Source of the DNA: Flectonema sp. DT1601
Taxonomy: Eukaryota; Euglenozoa; Diplonemea; Diplonemida; Diplonemidae
Reading direction: 5' to 3'
DNA length: 64,000 nucleotides
Assembly (NCBI GenBank): GCA_964019425.1
Contig: OZ025806.1
Span: 1 to 64,000, forward strand
Shown: piece after piece, positions 11,699 to 19,395 of the stretch
Layout of the letters: every line of letters begins with the position of its first letter
Numbering within the stretch: position 1 is the first letter of the stretch
Notes under the pieces: model-generated
The model's database searches: none
What the model saw: the letters and a program-made list of their open reading frames with translations, nothing else
What the model was told of the DNA's origin: nothing
Position numbers and translations under genes: made by a program

Positions 11699-13519
11699 TT
11701 ATGCATATTTCAGCTTTTTTCCTTTCAAACTGTGGGGGTGTTCATCCCGCTTAAGCTTTTTTTTTTTCTTCTCTTTCTCTTGTTTTTCTGATTCCAGTTT
11801 CCTGGCCTTTAACTCCTCGAATAAGTTTTGTTTTCTCTCTCTTGCCCGTGCAAGAGTCCGAGTAAGACTGCCATGCTCTTCTTCAACAGGTTCAGGAGCA
11901 GGTTTATCATCATCACTGCTGAGATCATCGTCGTAATGCGGGTCATTCATCGGGAGCTTGTTGCTAATTTTAGGGACAAAGGTAAGCTTCCTTTGCTTCT
12001 CTTTAAGTTGAAGTTCAAAGCAATCCTCAGGATCTGAACCTGAAAGGGGGCTCACAAAGATCTTATCGTTGATCCTTTGAAAACAGCTGATGGAAGTGAT
12101 GTCTCGGATGTCATATTCTCCGACTGTAAAGTCTTGTTTGCGGAATCGAGTGTACAATGCAGTAGTGTTTGCGATCATAGGCTCGATTGCCGCTTTGACA
12201 TCTTGGAGCGTACAGATTTTCCGCGACTTGGACGCGAGTGTCAGTGCAGATGTGACATTGCCGAAGTGACGGTCACACTCAGACTTGCCATGCCGACCAG
12301 GGAAAAAGTTAACCGAGCTGATTAACTTATTCTGCAGAAGAGAACTGATGACGGTTTTATTCTCAAAGTGTTTACCGGCATCAGCCCAAAAATGAATCAT
12401 CTTGTCCTTCCCATGCATCAAGAAGAACTTCTTCAGAACCAGATAAGTCACTGCGGCACCCTGGTTGATGTGTGGGAGGAGAAAGTCGATATGGTTTCGC
12501 TGAACCTCAGTTCCAAGCTGCTCATGTAGTACACATCCAAGTAGACTGTATTTCCCCTGTTGATAGAAAAGAGAATTTGGCTCTTCTGGCATCAGTGGAA
12601 GCTTCCCCTTCTCTTTGTAATCCAGGGTCATAATTATATGATCACCGGGATTAGATGTGTGTTCACGATACACCTGACACTGCTCCCTTGCTTCGTCGAT
12701 GTGGGAATCTATCTCGATAATTCCTTTGATATACTTCTCAGCTTCAGGCTTGTCGCGCCGTGGAAGGCTGTCCCGCTGATGTAGAAGGCTCCAAAGACCC
12801 CACCCATTACGCCGACCAGCATCCCAGATACATGTGGTGAAGACTGAAGACGTTAGGCGGGCAAGCTTGTTACGGAGACCCTTGCCTGTGAGACAGTAGT
12901 TGCACACATCTGTACGGCGTCGTAACTGCTGAAACTCTACTCCACGTAGAGAACGGTACTGTGTGTATGAGATGGTGTCTTTTAGAGGGGGGTAATCGTA
13001 GACTAGTTGATACGAGGTCATCATGTTTTCAACAGTAACTGCCTCTCCCCTTCTTTTTGATTCGCGGATGAGTTTCTTGCTGGTACTACTAGAGGCCGCA
13101 AGGTGTTCATCTCGAACCTGATTTTTCATGTCGGGTGTTACAACTGATGGGCGACCACCGACATCCACCACCTTGGCTTTGTTCTTCCATAAATCTTTTC
13201 CTACTTTTATCCCAGTCTTGTTCACTTCTGCCATTCCCCAGCCACTGGAACATAGAGCCTGTAGCAGTGCCCTCTGATGAAGCAGCTCTAGATTCTCGAA
13301 AAACTCTGGTAATCCCAAGGGTGTACTTGTTTTGAGCAGCATTGCTTGACCCATCACTGCCAGCAAGAGTGACCCAGGATTACCACCCGATATCGTACTC
13401 AGCAGTTCTCTCACGGACTGTATTATTCTCCATGTCTCACCATTACTTGTCCTATCATTCCAGTTCTCAAAGGAACTCAGAGTTCTAACAAATTTCTGCA
13501 ATGTAGTTCCTAAGCTCAT
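11699..13519 (-). CDS. Putative DDE-type transposase of the TIR transposon
   Basis: This 606-aa ORF starts at an ATG and ends TAA, centred between the two TIRs, so it is very probably the transposase. I do not recognise the superfamily with confidence. Acidic positions suitable for a DDE/D core are visible: a segment reading MTLDYKEKGKLPL (about residue 305), WADAGKHFENK (about 395), and a C-terminal HGKSECDRHFG motif (about 425). A Cys pair occurs in CNYC near residue 208. The C-terminus (about 530-606) is strongly charged, with an acidic run then Lys/Arg blocks that look like nuclear-localisation signals. No frame breaks are seen. It could instead be a long-TIR passenger protein, but its size and position favour transposase. 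Confidence 0.75.
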   Translation of the reverse strand: MSLGTTLQKFVRTLSSFENWNDRTSNGETWRIIQSVRELLSTISGGNPGSLLLAVMGQAMLLKTSTPLGLPEFFENLELLHQRALLQALCSSGWGMAEVNKTGIKVGKDLWKNKAKVVDVGGRPSVVTPDMKNQVRDEHLAASSSTSKKLIRESKRRGEAVTVENMMTSYQLVYDYPPLKDTISYTQYRSLRGVEFQQLRRRTDVCNYCLTGKGLRNKLARLTSSVFTTCIWDAGRRNGWGLWSLLHQRDSLPRRDKPEAEKYIKGIIEIDSHIDEAREQCQVYREHTSNPGDHIIMTLDYKEKGKLPLMPEEPNSLFYQQGKYSLLGCVLHEQLGTEVQRNHIDFLLPHINQGAAVTYLVLKKFFLMHGKDKMIHFWADAGKHFENKTVISSLLQNKLISSVNFFPGRHGKSECDRHFGNVTSALTLASKSRKICTLQDVKAAIEPMIANTTALYTRFRKQDFTVGEYDIRDITSISCFQRINDKIFVSPLSGSDPEDCFELQLKEKQRKLTFVPKISNKLPMNDPHYDDDLSSDDDKPAPEPVEEEHGSLTRTLARARERKQNLFEELKARKLESEKQEKEKKKKKLKRDEHPHSLKGKKLKYA

Positions 13520-14040
13520 TTTTGAGTATTTTAGGGGTAACTAACAGAGGTATAAGGCAAATGTTACTAGAAACAGTCAAAAAAGTGAAATTTTTAAACT
13601 GGTGGGCAGTAAAAGGGTGCCCCAGTACCGGATTTGAGTTTTTTGGATAGTATTTTCGTGGGGTGGTGGGCTCGGATTGGGTGTTAGGTGCCCACGGGAT
13701 AGCCTGGTAAAAATTGGGGGGGGGGGTTTCTGCACCGCCTCATATATTAAGATTTTTACGTAAGCACGGTAAGTTTTCATACATTTTCTTCTGCTTGGCA
13801 AACAGAGGTGTACAGGCAATAAAAAAACCCCAAAAGAAGAGAATTCTTCCTAAGAGGTTAGCTAAATATTCTAAGCAAGCTTAGATATTGAGACTGTACC
13901 AATAAAGTACAGAAACTGTAGCTTTAGAATCGTTGGTTAACCTTAAAAAGTAATTACCCCAGGTAATTAGAAATTGCGTGGCTTTTAGAACTACTAGCTA
14001 GTAGTAGCAGAAATGCTTGCTTGCGGGTAGGGAAGCAAGA

Positions 14041-14046
14041 TAAAAA
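14041..14046 (-). terminator. Pol III terminator of the 5S gene
   Basis: A run of five T on the minus strand directly follows the 3' end of the 5S gene, the usual RNA polymerase III stop. Confidence 0.8.
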
Positions 14047-14165
14047 GCCTGCAAGCACCCGGGGTTCCCACGTGATCACTCACCGCAGTACTAACCAGGC
14101 CTGCTGGTGCTTAACTTCCCAAATCGGGCGGGATGGGGTGCATTCACCAGAGTATGGCCGCAGGC
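14047..14165 (-). rRNA. 5S ribosomal RNA
   Basis: The 119-nt minus-strand sequence has the eukaryotic 5S landmarks: a 5' end reading GCCTGCGGCCATAC, the A-box-like AAGTTAAGCACC, the GGTTAGTACTGCGGTGAGTGA stretch covering the intermediate element and start of the C box, and a 3' GGGTGCTTGCAGGC that pairs with the 5' end. A T5 terminator follows at once. It looks intact. It stands alone here, not in a visible tandem array, and a LINE 3' end lies 8 nt plus a target duplication upstream. The sequence alone did not let me place the lineage. Confidence 0.96.
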
Positions 14166-14463
14166 AATAGCAGATTTCTTTTTTTTTTTTTTTTTTGGTT
14201 ACACTCGTCTGTGCTTCCAGACTCTTTGTTTTTGTTCTTTTCACTTCTTTGTTTTGTCTTTCTTTTATACTTTCTTTTGGTTTAAGTCTGACAAATTGGA
14301 AAACACGGGAAACATAGGTAGGCTCCGCCTGAGGACGTAAGAAGAGCGGCAACGGAAAAGAATAAATGGTCACGCGTCCTTGAAATTGGACACATGAAGC
14401 CAATTCGGTTGCCATTCCTACCATCGATAAGGAAAACAAAGAGTCGAGCATATAACTAGAGCG

Positions 14464-14498
14464 GTGGTCAAAGACCACTTGAACAGCCCGAAGGGCTG
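14464..14498 (-). other. Paired hairpins in LINE 3' UTR
   Basis: Two adjacent perfect short hairpins: GTGGTC-AAA-GACCAC (14464-14478) and CAGCCC-GAA-GGGCTG (14484-14498). In the LINE RNA sense the second reads as a stem closed by C(UUCG)G, a very stable tetraloop. Copies 2 and 3 keep both, the second with one mismatch. Some LINE reverse transcriptases recognise 3' UTR stem-loops, so a role in RT recruitment is possible. Confidence 0.6.
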
Positions 14499-14655
14499 CC
14501 CTCAAGAGAAATTTATAAGGAGAATAGGAGAAGAAGGAGACAGGAGTGTTGGAAGAGACACTGCGACAACACCGAAGGTGATGTGCAGTTACCCAACCAG
14601 GAGATGATTGGTAATGATGAAAATACTAAATATTGATAAAACACTTAAATGGCGA

Positions 14656-15804
14656 CTACGTGTCACCTACACAATTCCAAAGTCTCAGGTTGGATGCTTG
14701 TTCCATCCACCTGATCAACATCGCTACTGAAGGAAGCCAGCTGGTGGCAAAGATTGCGCCAAGACTGGCAGGAGTGCCGTTGATGAGGATTAGATCACTT
14801 GATCGGTCCCATTTGCCTGTCAATGTAGAAAAGCCAAGGATTTCATATCTGGCTGCATCGAGTTTCTGTGATGGACAGCCTACGAGTAGGTGGAGTTGGT
14901 TGGATGGAGCGCTATGGCAGAATGGACATTTGATGGCTTTCCGCCAGTTTTGCATCAGTGGATGACACCCCGTTCTGAAATTCGCAATTCTGATTTCATC
15001 GCTCCTTTTCATGCCGGGAGGATATTTTATCGCGGCACCTTTGACGGTGTTTTTATAGCAGGTGTAACCAATTCTGTTCCAAATGTCCTTCGTGATCCCC
15101 CTCCTCACTCGGGATTTGTGATAGAAGAAGGATCCTCGGATTGGGATTTGAGGGAGGTATCTGTTGTGAGCCGACTTCTTAGCAAGTTCATCAACTTCGT
15201 CGTGTGCTTCTATCCCCATGTGAGAAGGGATGAATTGAAGATGTACTTTCATACCGCAGTTCCGTAGGTTCTCGAGGATGCCGAGGGATCTGGTGTTTCT
15301 CTGTTTACACCTGCCACCCTTCAACTCGTCCAACAATGATTTTGAGTCGGTATAGATTCTGACTGACTTAGTTAACCCGTCTTTCTGTACCTTCCAGTTT
15401 AAGTAGTTTGCCGCATTTTTCAAGGCATGTTGCTCAGTTCTATAGCTGCAATCCGCACGCACTAATCTGGTCGCATGAGCACGTTTCTTTCCGTCTCGTG
15501 ACTTAGCAATGGGAGCCGCGCCTGACGCACTCGAAGAGTATGAACCGTCACAGTTGATCACCATGTCCACCGGAGGAAGTGTCGCGTTGTAGGTAAGGAA
15601 TTTCTCCCTGTCCACTGCGGGATCAGGGGATTTTATAAAACCGCAGCTGTTGCTGATTTGAACATTGCCCGAAGCAATCCAAGGTTTGATAGAGTCAGGT
15701 TGAACGATCCCCACGCTTTCTAGTTGACCTTCAGTACGGGGAATGAGGCCACCCCAGAAGCTTCGAGGCGATGCGAGTGAGTTGGTGTCCGGCACCCAGG
15801 TCAT
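14656..15804 (-). CDS. LINE ORF2 C-terminal fragment (RNase H and zinc motif)
   Basis: This is 382 open codons from a 5'-truncated LINE, so the first Met is internal and not a true start. The frame stays open to the truncation at about 15835. It carries an RNase H domain with the catalytic acids visible in NCDGSYSS, YRTEQHAL, YTDSKSLLDEL and the SHMGIEAHDEVDELAKK tail. A C-terminal zinc-knuckle-like CPFC...HLLVGC follows near residue 300. The endonuclease and RT are missing. The closest relative in the window is ORF2 of the full-length LINE (19396-23265), which has the same order of domains. The ORF ends TAG. Confidence 0.88.
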   Translation of the reverse strand: MTWVPDTNSLASPRSFWGGLIPRTEGQLESVGIVQPDSIKPWIASGNVQISNSCGFIKSPDPAVDREKFLTYNATLPPVDMVINCDGSYSSSASGAAPIAKSRDGKKRAHATRLVRADCSYRTEQHALKNAANYLNWKVQKDGLTKSVRIYTDSKSLLDELKGGRCKQRNTRSLGILENLRNCGMKVHLQFIPSHMGIEAHDEVDELAKKSAHNRYLPQIPIRGSFFYHKSRVRRGITKDIWNRIGYTCYKNTVKGAAIKYPPGMKRSDEIRIANFRTGCHPLMQNWRKAIKCPFCHSAPSNQLHLLVGCPSQKLDAARYEILGFSTLTGKWDRSSDLILINGTPASLGAIFATSWLPSVAMLIRWMEQASNLRLWNCVGDT

Positions 15805-16203
15805 GGCTTTGTACCTGAAATAGGCGATTTTTATTTTTTATTTCTTGGGAGTTCAGTGGGATGACCCACCACGAAAAAAAATTCGCAGAAAAGATTTAGT
15901 AGCAGAGTGGGGCTGGGGCTCGGTCTTAGCTTTAACGTTAACATAGGAGCGGCGAAAATTACGTCTTTCGGGGTGAAAAGCCAAAAAAAAAAATACATTA
16001 ACCCTTTAATAAGAGGCTGAAAACCCTGTTTTTGAGAAAAATCGAAAAATTTGACAAAGGGGAAAAGGGGTGTGGGGAAAAATACAAAAAAATTACAGGG
16101 TGAAAGACACCCCCCCGCGCATTGAAAAAAAACTGAGGTCAGCCCGCAAGGGGGCCAAAATAACTTGAGAAAATGCAACAACAGCCTAAAAAAACACTGT
16201 TGC

Positions 16204-16751
16204 TTAGGATCCCTGGGTTCGCTTTGATTTTGGCAATGTTGTAGGAGTAGAGTGCTTCCGTTTCATGTTTTTCGGTGGGATATGATTGTGTGTAGCAAAG
16301 GTATGGTTGTTGCAAACAGGGGCTGAATACTTGTCAATATTTTCGTGATATTGTTCGAAGCAGGGATCCACGCATAAGAAAACCTCGCTTTTTGAACAAG
16401 AAGTCGATGACCTTACTTTTTTTGAGAACAAATCCGTGAACTGCAGTCCCCAAAAATATCAAATTTTCGTAGGTAGTGACATTTTGTGTGAGTTTGGTGT
16501 GTTCCATGATCAATAAGTTGAGAACATGGCCTTTTTTTGAACTGAGCATATGTCCCGACGTCTTTTTCAGACTTCTTTTGGAGGGTGAAAACATTGAAGA
16601 TAGAAATCCCTAACAAGTAGTGAAAGACTTTCAGGGTCCAGCGTTTTGTCATCAGAGTTCTTCTTGCCTTCCCCCTGATACCGTCTACGAGGTCAACACC
16701 ACCCATTAGTTTGTTGTACTGATGGATCTGTACCGGTAAGTCGATGGTCAC
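16204..16751 (-). pseudogene. piggyBac transposase, C-terminal remnant
   Basis: Two overlapping frames encode the C-terminal half of a piggyBac transposase. Residues YNKLMGGVDLVD followed by KRWTLKVFHYLLGISIFN are the conserved end of the catalytic domain. The second frame has CVDPCFEQYH, typical of the Cys-rich zinc domain at the C-terminus. The catalytic N-terminal part is missing between here and 17220. A frameshift between about 16413 and 16440 and the internal loss make it non-functional. Confidence 0.85.
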
Positions 16752-17219
16752 TTTTTGATGGATTTCCTTATTTTAGTCCATCACGTGGCTGTCTCATAAT
16801 TCTCCTCGAGAGGCAATGTGCTGAGGACATGTACTTCTTTTGGATTGCCCCTGAATTTATGTGATGCACATTGTGCTAGGACTGAAAGTACGAGGCAGAG
16901 AACTTCTCCACCCGTCCCTGCGCCTCCGCCTTATTGATCTCGGACCATTTGGGAACTATTGTTTCCCAAAAGCTGCGGATTTTGTAGAGCTTGTCAGCAG
17001 GTACGGGGTTGGTGACAGTGTAAAACTTTAGATAGGTTCGAATTTAGAGGAACCGATCTCAGGAAGCGAAGTGGGGTGTGTATGCTGGGTCTGATGTACC
17101 GTTCCTGTAATCTGAGATATTTGGTTTATTACAGAGACCCACGAGGATATTGAGTCCTAAAGAGAGTTTGAGTTCAGCTACGTTAAGATTGAGTGCCTAG
17201 TTGTTGCTGCAGTGCGAAA

Positions 17220-17510
17220 TCATCTCATCACCTTTGGGGTGAACACAAGTTCAAATTTCTGCAGTTCCTTCATCAATTTCAGGTCTGACATGTTCTGCAA
17301 GGACCGCCGAAACGTGCGTCGTTTTACCTTGGTGATTTTCTTGCTCCATTTCAGAGGGGAAATGCTTGGCTCTATTGTACTCTTTTCATCGCTCGAAGAA
17401 GACTCAGGAGCACCCAAATCTGGGATAGGTGACCCTACTGAATCATTTTCGATGGAAATAGTTTTAGGGATTTTATTTTTTGGCCGAAAACATGGGATAG
17501 TCATGGGCAA
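17220..17510 (-). pseudogene. piggyBac transposase, N-terminal remnant
   Basis: These 96 open codons inside the piggyBac element are rich in Ser, Asp and Glu, then basic (KWSKKITKVKRRTFRRSL). An acidic, low-complexity N-terminus is usual for this family, but no catalytic motif is present, so the call rests on position between the TIRs. The remainder up to the catalytic domain has been lost. Confidence 0.5.
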
Positions 17511-17769
17511 CCTGGCTAAGACTGTTCCCAGTGCAGAAAAAAAAAAATGAATTTTTTCTCAGAAAAAGCTGGTGATTTTTGCAGCACGATCCCACATAAA
17601 ATTTGTCGTTTTTTGGCAGCTCTGGCTCCACCCTTGTACTCACAAGGTACATTTTTCCCCTTTGTCAAAAAAAAAAAAACGCGAAAGGCCACTATAGTGG
17701 CCTTCAGGGCTTAAAGGGTTAATAATATATATTAAGATTTTTACGTAAGCACGGTAAGTTTTCATACAA

Positions 17770-17965
17770 TCTTATTTAAGGGCAAGCGCCGACGTAAGTG
17801 GAAGACCTCTTCACCAGAATCTCTAAAATCAAAAGGCAGTCACCTGAAAGACCAACTGAAGAAGGGGAACAGCTTTAACTTCGCCTTCAAGAAGATTAAA
17901 GAACTCCAACAGGACGCTGGTAAGGACATCAGCGTATCAAATATATCATCAAATCCTACTTTCAA
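17770..17965 (+). pseudogene. LINE ORF2 fragment (linker between endonuclease and RT)
   Basis: About 60 codons on the plus strand translate to a stretch closely matching residues 300-370 of the full-length LINE ORF2 (shared runs such as FAFKKIKELQQDAGKDIS and RKWKTS). It is the opposite orientation to the other LINE copies and interrupts copy B of the dispersed repeat. It is a short dead fragment. Confidence 0.75.
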
Positions 17966-18144
17966 AACTACAAAGAATGGGCATCCAGCACTCTCATCGT
18001 GAGAGTCAAAACCCTCCTTCTCTTTTCTTCTCCTGCTAGCCCTTTCTCCACTTCTTGTACTAGCCGCATCACATCCAAAAGCAGCTCCTTACAACTGTCA
18101 AAATTCCATTTAGGTAATTTGCCACCGAAACTGAGCACCAAACA

Positions 18145-18149
18145 AAAAC
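18145..18149 (-). terminator. T5 run after tRNA-like gene
   Basis: Five T on the minus strand directly after the tRNA-like 3' end, as expected for a Pol III stop. Confidence 0.45.
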
Positions 18150-18150
18150 C

Positions 18151-18222
18151 GCCGTCAGCGGGTTTTGAACCCTCGACCGCCATTCTTGCAGACCGGCGTT
18201 CTATCAATTGAGCTATGTAGCC
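18151..18222 (-). tRNA. tRNA-Cys(GCA)-like gene, possibly degenerate
   Basis: The 72-nt sequence has an A-box-like TAGCTCAATTGATAGAAC, an anticodon loop reading CTGCAAG (anticodon GCA at 18187-18189), and a B-box-like GGGTTCAAAACCC T arm. The D stem has one mismatch, the anticodon stem has one, and the acceptor stem pairs at only about 4 of 7 positions. It is therefore either a pseudogene or a diverged gene. A T5 terminator follows. The poly(A) tail of LINE copy 2 starts about 16 nt upstream of its 5' end. Confidence 0.5.
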
Positions 18223-18233
18223 ACATAATCGAC

Positions 18234-18909
18234 ATTCCTTTTTTTTTTTTTTTTTGGTTACACTCGTCTGTGCTACCAAACTCTTTGTTTTTGTTCTTTT
18301 CACTTCTATGTTTTGTCTTTCTTTTATACTTTCTTTTTTGACTTAAGTCTGACAAATTGGAAAACACGGGAAACATAGGTAGGCTCCGCCTGAGGACGTA
18401 AGAAGAGCGGCAACGGAAAAAATAAATGGTCACGCGTCCTTGAAATTGGACACACGAAGCTAATTCGGTTACCATTCCTACCATCGATAAGGAAAACAAA
18501 GAATCGAGCATATAACTTGAGCGGTGGTCAAAGACCACTTGAACAGCCCGAAGGCCTGCCCTCAAGAGAAATTAATAAGGAGAATAGGAGAAGAAGGAGA
18601 AAGGAGTATTGGAAGGGACACTGAGACAACACCGAAGGTGATGTGCAGTTACCCAACCAGGAGATGATTGATAATGATGAACATACTAAAAATAATAACA
18701 AGTTGATATTGGCGACTACATGTCACCTACTTTACTTCCAAAGTCTAAGGTTAGATGTTTGTTCCATCCACCTTATGATCAACGCGAGTGATGGAAGCCA
18801 CGCCAAAGTGAAGAGAGCTTCAAGGTTAGGAATTTCGTTGGCAATAATAAGTTCTCGATCGCGATCCCACTTGCCGGTCAGTGTTGAGAAGCCCAGGATT
18901 TTGAATTCC
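18234..18909 (-). mobile_element. LINE copy 2, 5'-truncated to the last 57 codons
   Basis: Minus-strand copy: about 57 codons of the ORF2 C-terminus (18732-18902), the 3' UTR and a poly(A) tail beginning at 18239. It is flanked by ATTCC at 18234-18238 and 18905-18909. It is nearly identical to the same part of the full-length copy 3, which begins immediately at its 5' edge. Confidence 0.88.
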
Positions 18910-18913
18910 TTTT

Positions 18914-19395
18914 TTTTTTTTTCGGTTACACTCGTCTGTGCTTCCAGACTCTTTGTTTTTGTTCTTTTCACTTCTTTGTTTTGTCTTTCTTTTATACTTT
19001 CTTTTGGTTTAAGTCTGACAAATTGGAAAACACGGGAAACATAGGTAGGCCCCGCCTGAGGACGTAAGAAGAGCGGCAACGGAAAAATAAATGGTCACGC
19101 GTCCTTGAAATTGGACACATGAAGCTAATTCAGTTACCATTCCTACCATCGATAAGGAAAACAAAGAATCGAGCATATAACTAGAGCGGTGGTCAAAGAC
19201 CACTTGAACAGCCCGAAGGCCTGCCCTCAAGAGAAATTTATAAGGAGAATAGGAGAAGAAGGAGACAGGAGTGTTGGATGAGACACTGCGACAACACCGA
19301 AGGTGATGTGCAGTTACCCAACCAGGAGATGATTGATAATGATGAAAATACTAAAATAATAACAAATTGATATTGGCGACTACATGTCACCTACT
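18914..19395 (-). other. LINE 3' UTR and poly(A)
   Basis: About 475 nt between the ORF2 stop and the poly(A) run. It is the same sequence as in copies 1 and 2, and carries the two hairpins described at 14464-14498 (here near 19189-19223). Confidence 0.85.

Larger units (their letters stand above)
11408..13741 (-). mobile_element. DNA transposon with long TIRs, superfamily unresolved
   Basis: The ends are inverted repeats of about 190 bp (11408-11600 and 13551-13741), starting GAGG and followed by GTGCAGAAAC and a C-run. The element is flanked by a 4-bp duplication, ATAT (11404-11407, 13742-13745). Copy B of the surrounding repeat at about 17723-17735 shows the unoccupied sequence, which fixes both ends. 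Length is 2334 bp with one long minus-strand ORF. Four-base duplications occur in Sola, Kolobok and some other superfamilies; I cannot assign this one by eye. The TIRs are very similar and the ORF is open, so the insertion looks young. Confidence 0.88.
11264..13783 (+). repeat. Dispersed repeat, copy A (split by a DNA transposon)
   Basis: About 140 bp from 11264 to 11407 and about 40 bp from 13742 to 13783 match, almost base for base, the two halves of copy B at 15866-16001 and 17719-17768. The halves are separated by the 2.3-kb transposon at 11408-13741. The repeat has an A-rich stretch, then an AT-rich core where the transposon landed. I do not recognise it as a known family. The satellite array stops exactly where this repeat starts. 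Confidence 0.8.
14174..15846 (-). mobile_element. LINE copy 1, 5'-truncated, upstream of 5S gene
   Basis: The element body is about 14181-15839, flanked by the 7-bp duplication ATTTCTT (14174-14180, 15840-15846). It runs on the minus strand: the C-terminal part of ORF2, a 3' UTR of about 450 nt, then a poly(A) tail (poly-T on plus at 14179-14196). The 3' UTR is about 97% like those of LINE copies 2 and 3, but the coding part is only about two-thirds identical at protein level to copy 3. It therefore belongs to a different subfamily with a shared 3' end. Loss of the 5' part is the usual outcome of target-primed reverse transcription. Confidence 0.9.
16002..17718 (-). mobile_element. Decayed piggyBac DNA transposon
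   Basis: The element is flanked by TTAA on both sides (15998-16001, 17719-17722) and ends in the matching terminal motif CCCTTTAA/TTAAAGGG. Both are diagnostic of the piggyBac superfamily. Its 1717 bp is shorter than a typical complete element, and the transposase survives only as pieces. The right end carries a perfect 20-bp palindrome at 17685-17704. Copy A of the host repeat (11391-11407) shows the empty site. Confidence 0.93.
15866..17768 (+). repeat. Dispersed repeat, copy B (split by piggyBac)
   Basis: It has the same sequence as copy A. It is interrupted by the piggyBac element at 16002-17718 and continues at 17719-17768. The insertion point lies only a few bases from the point used by the other transposon in copy A, in the same AT-rich core. 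Downstream it is replaced by a LINE fragment. Confidence 0.8.
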
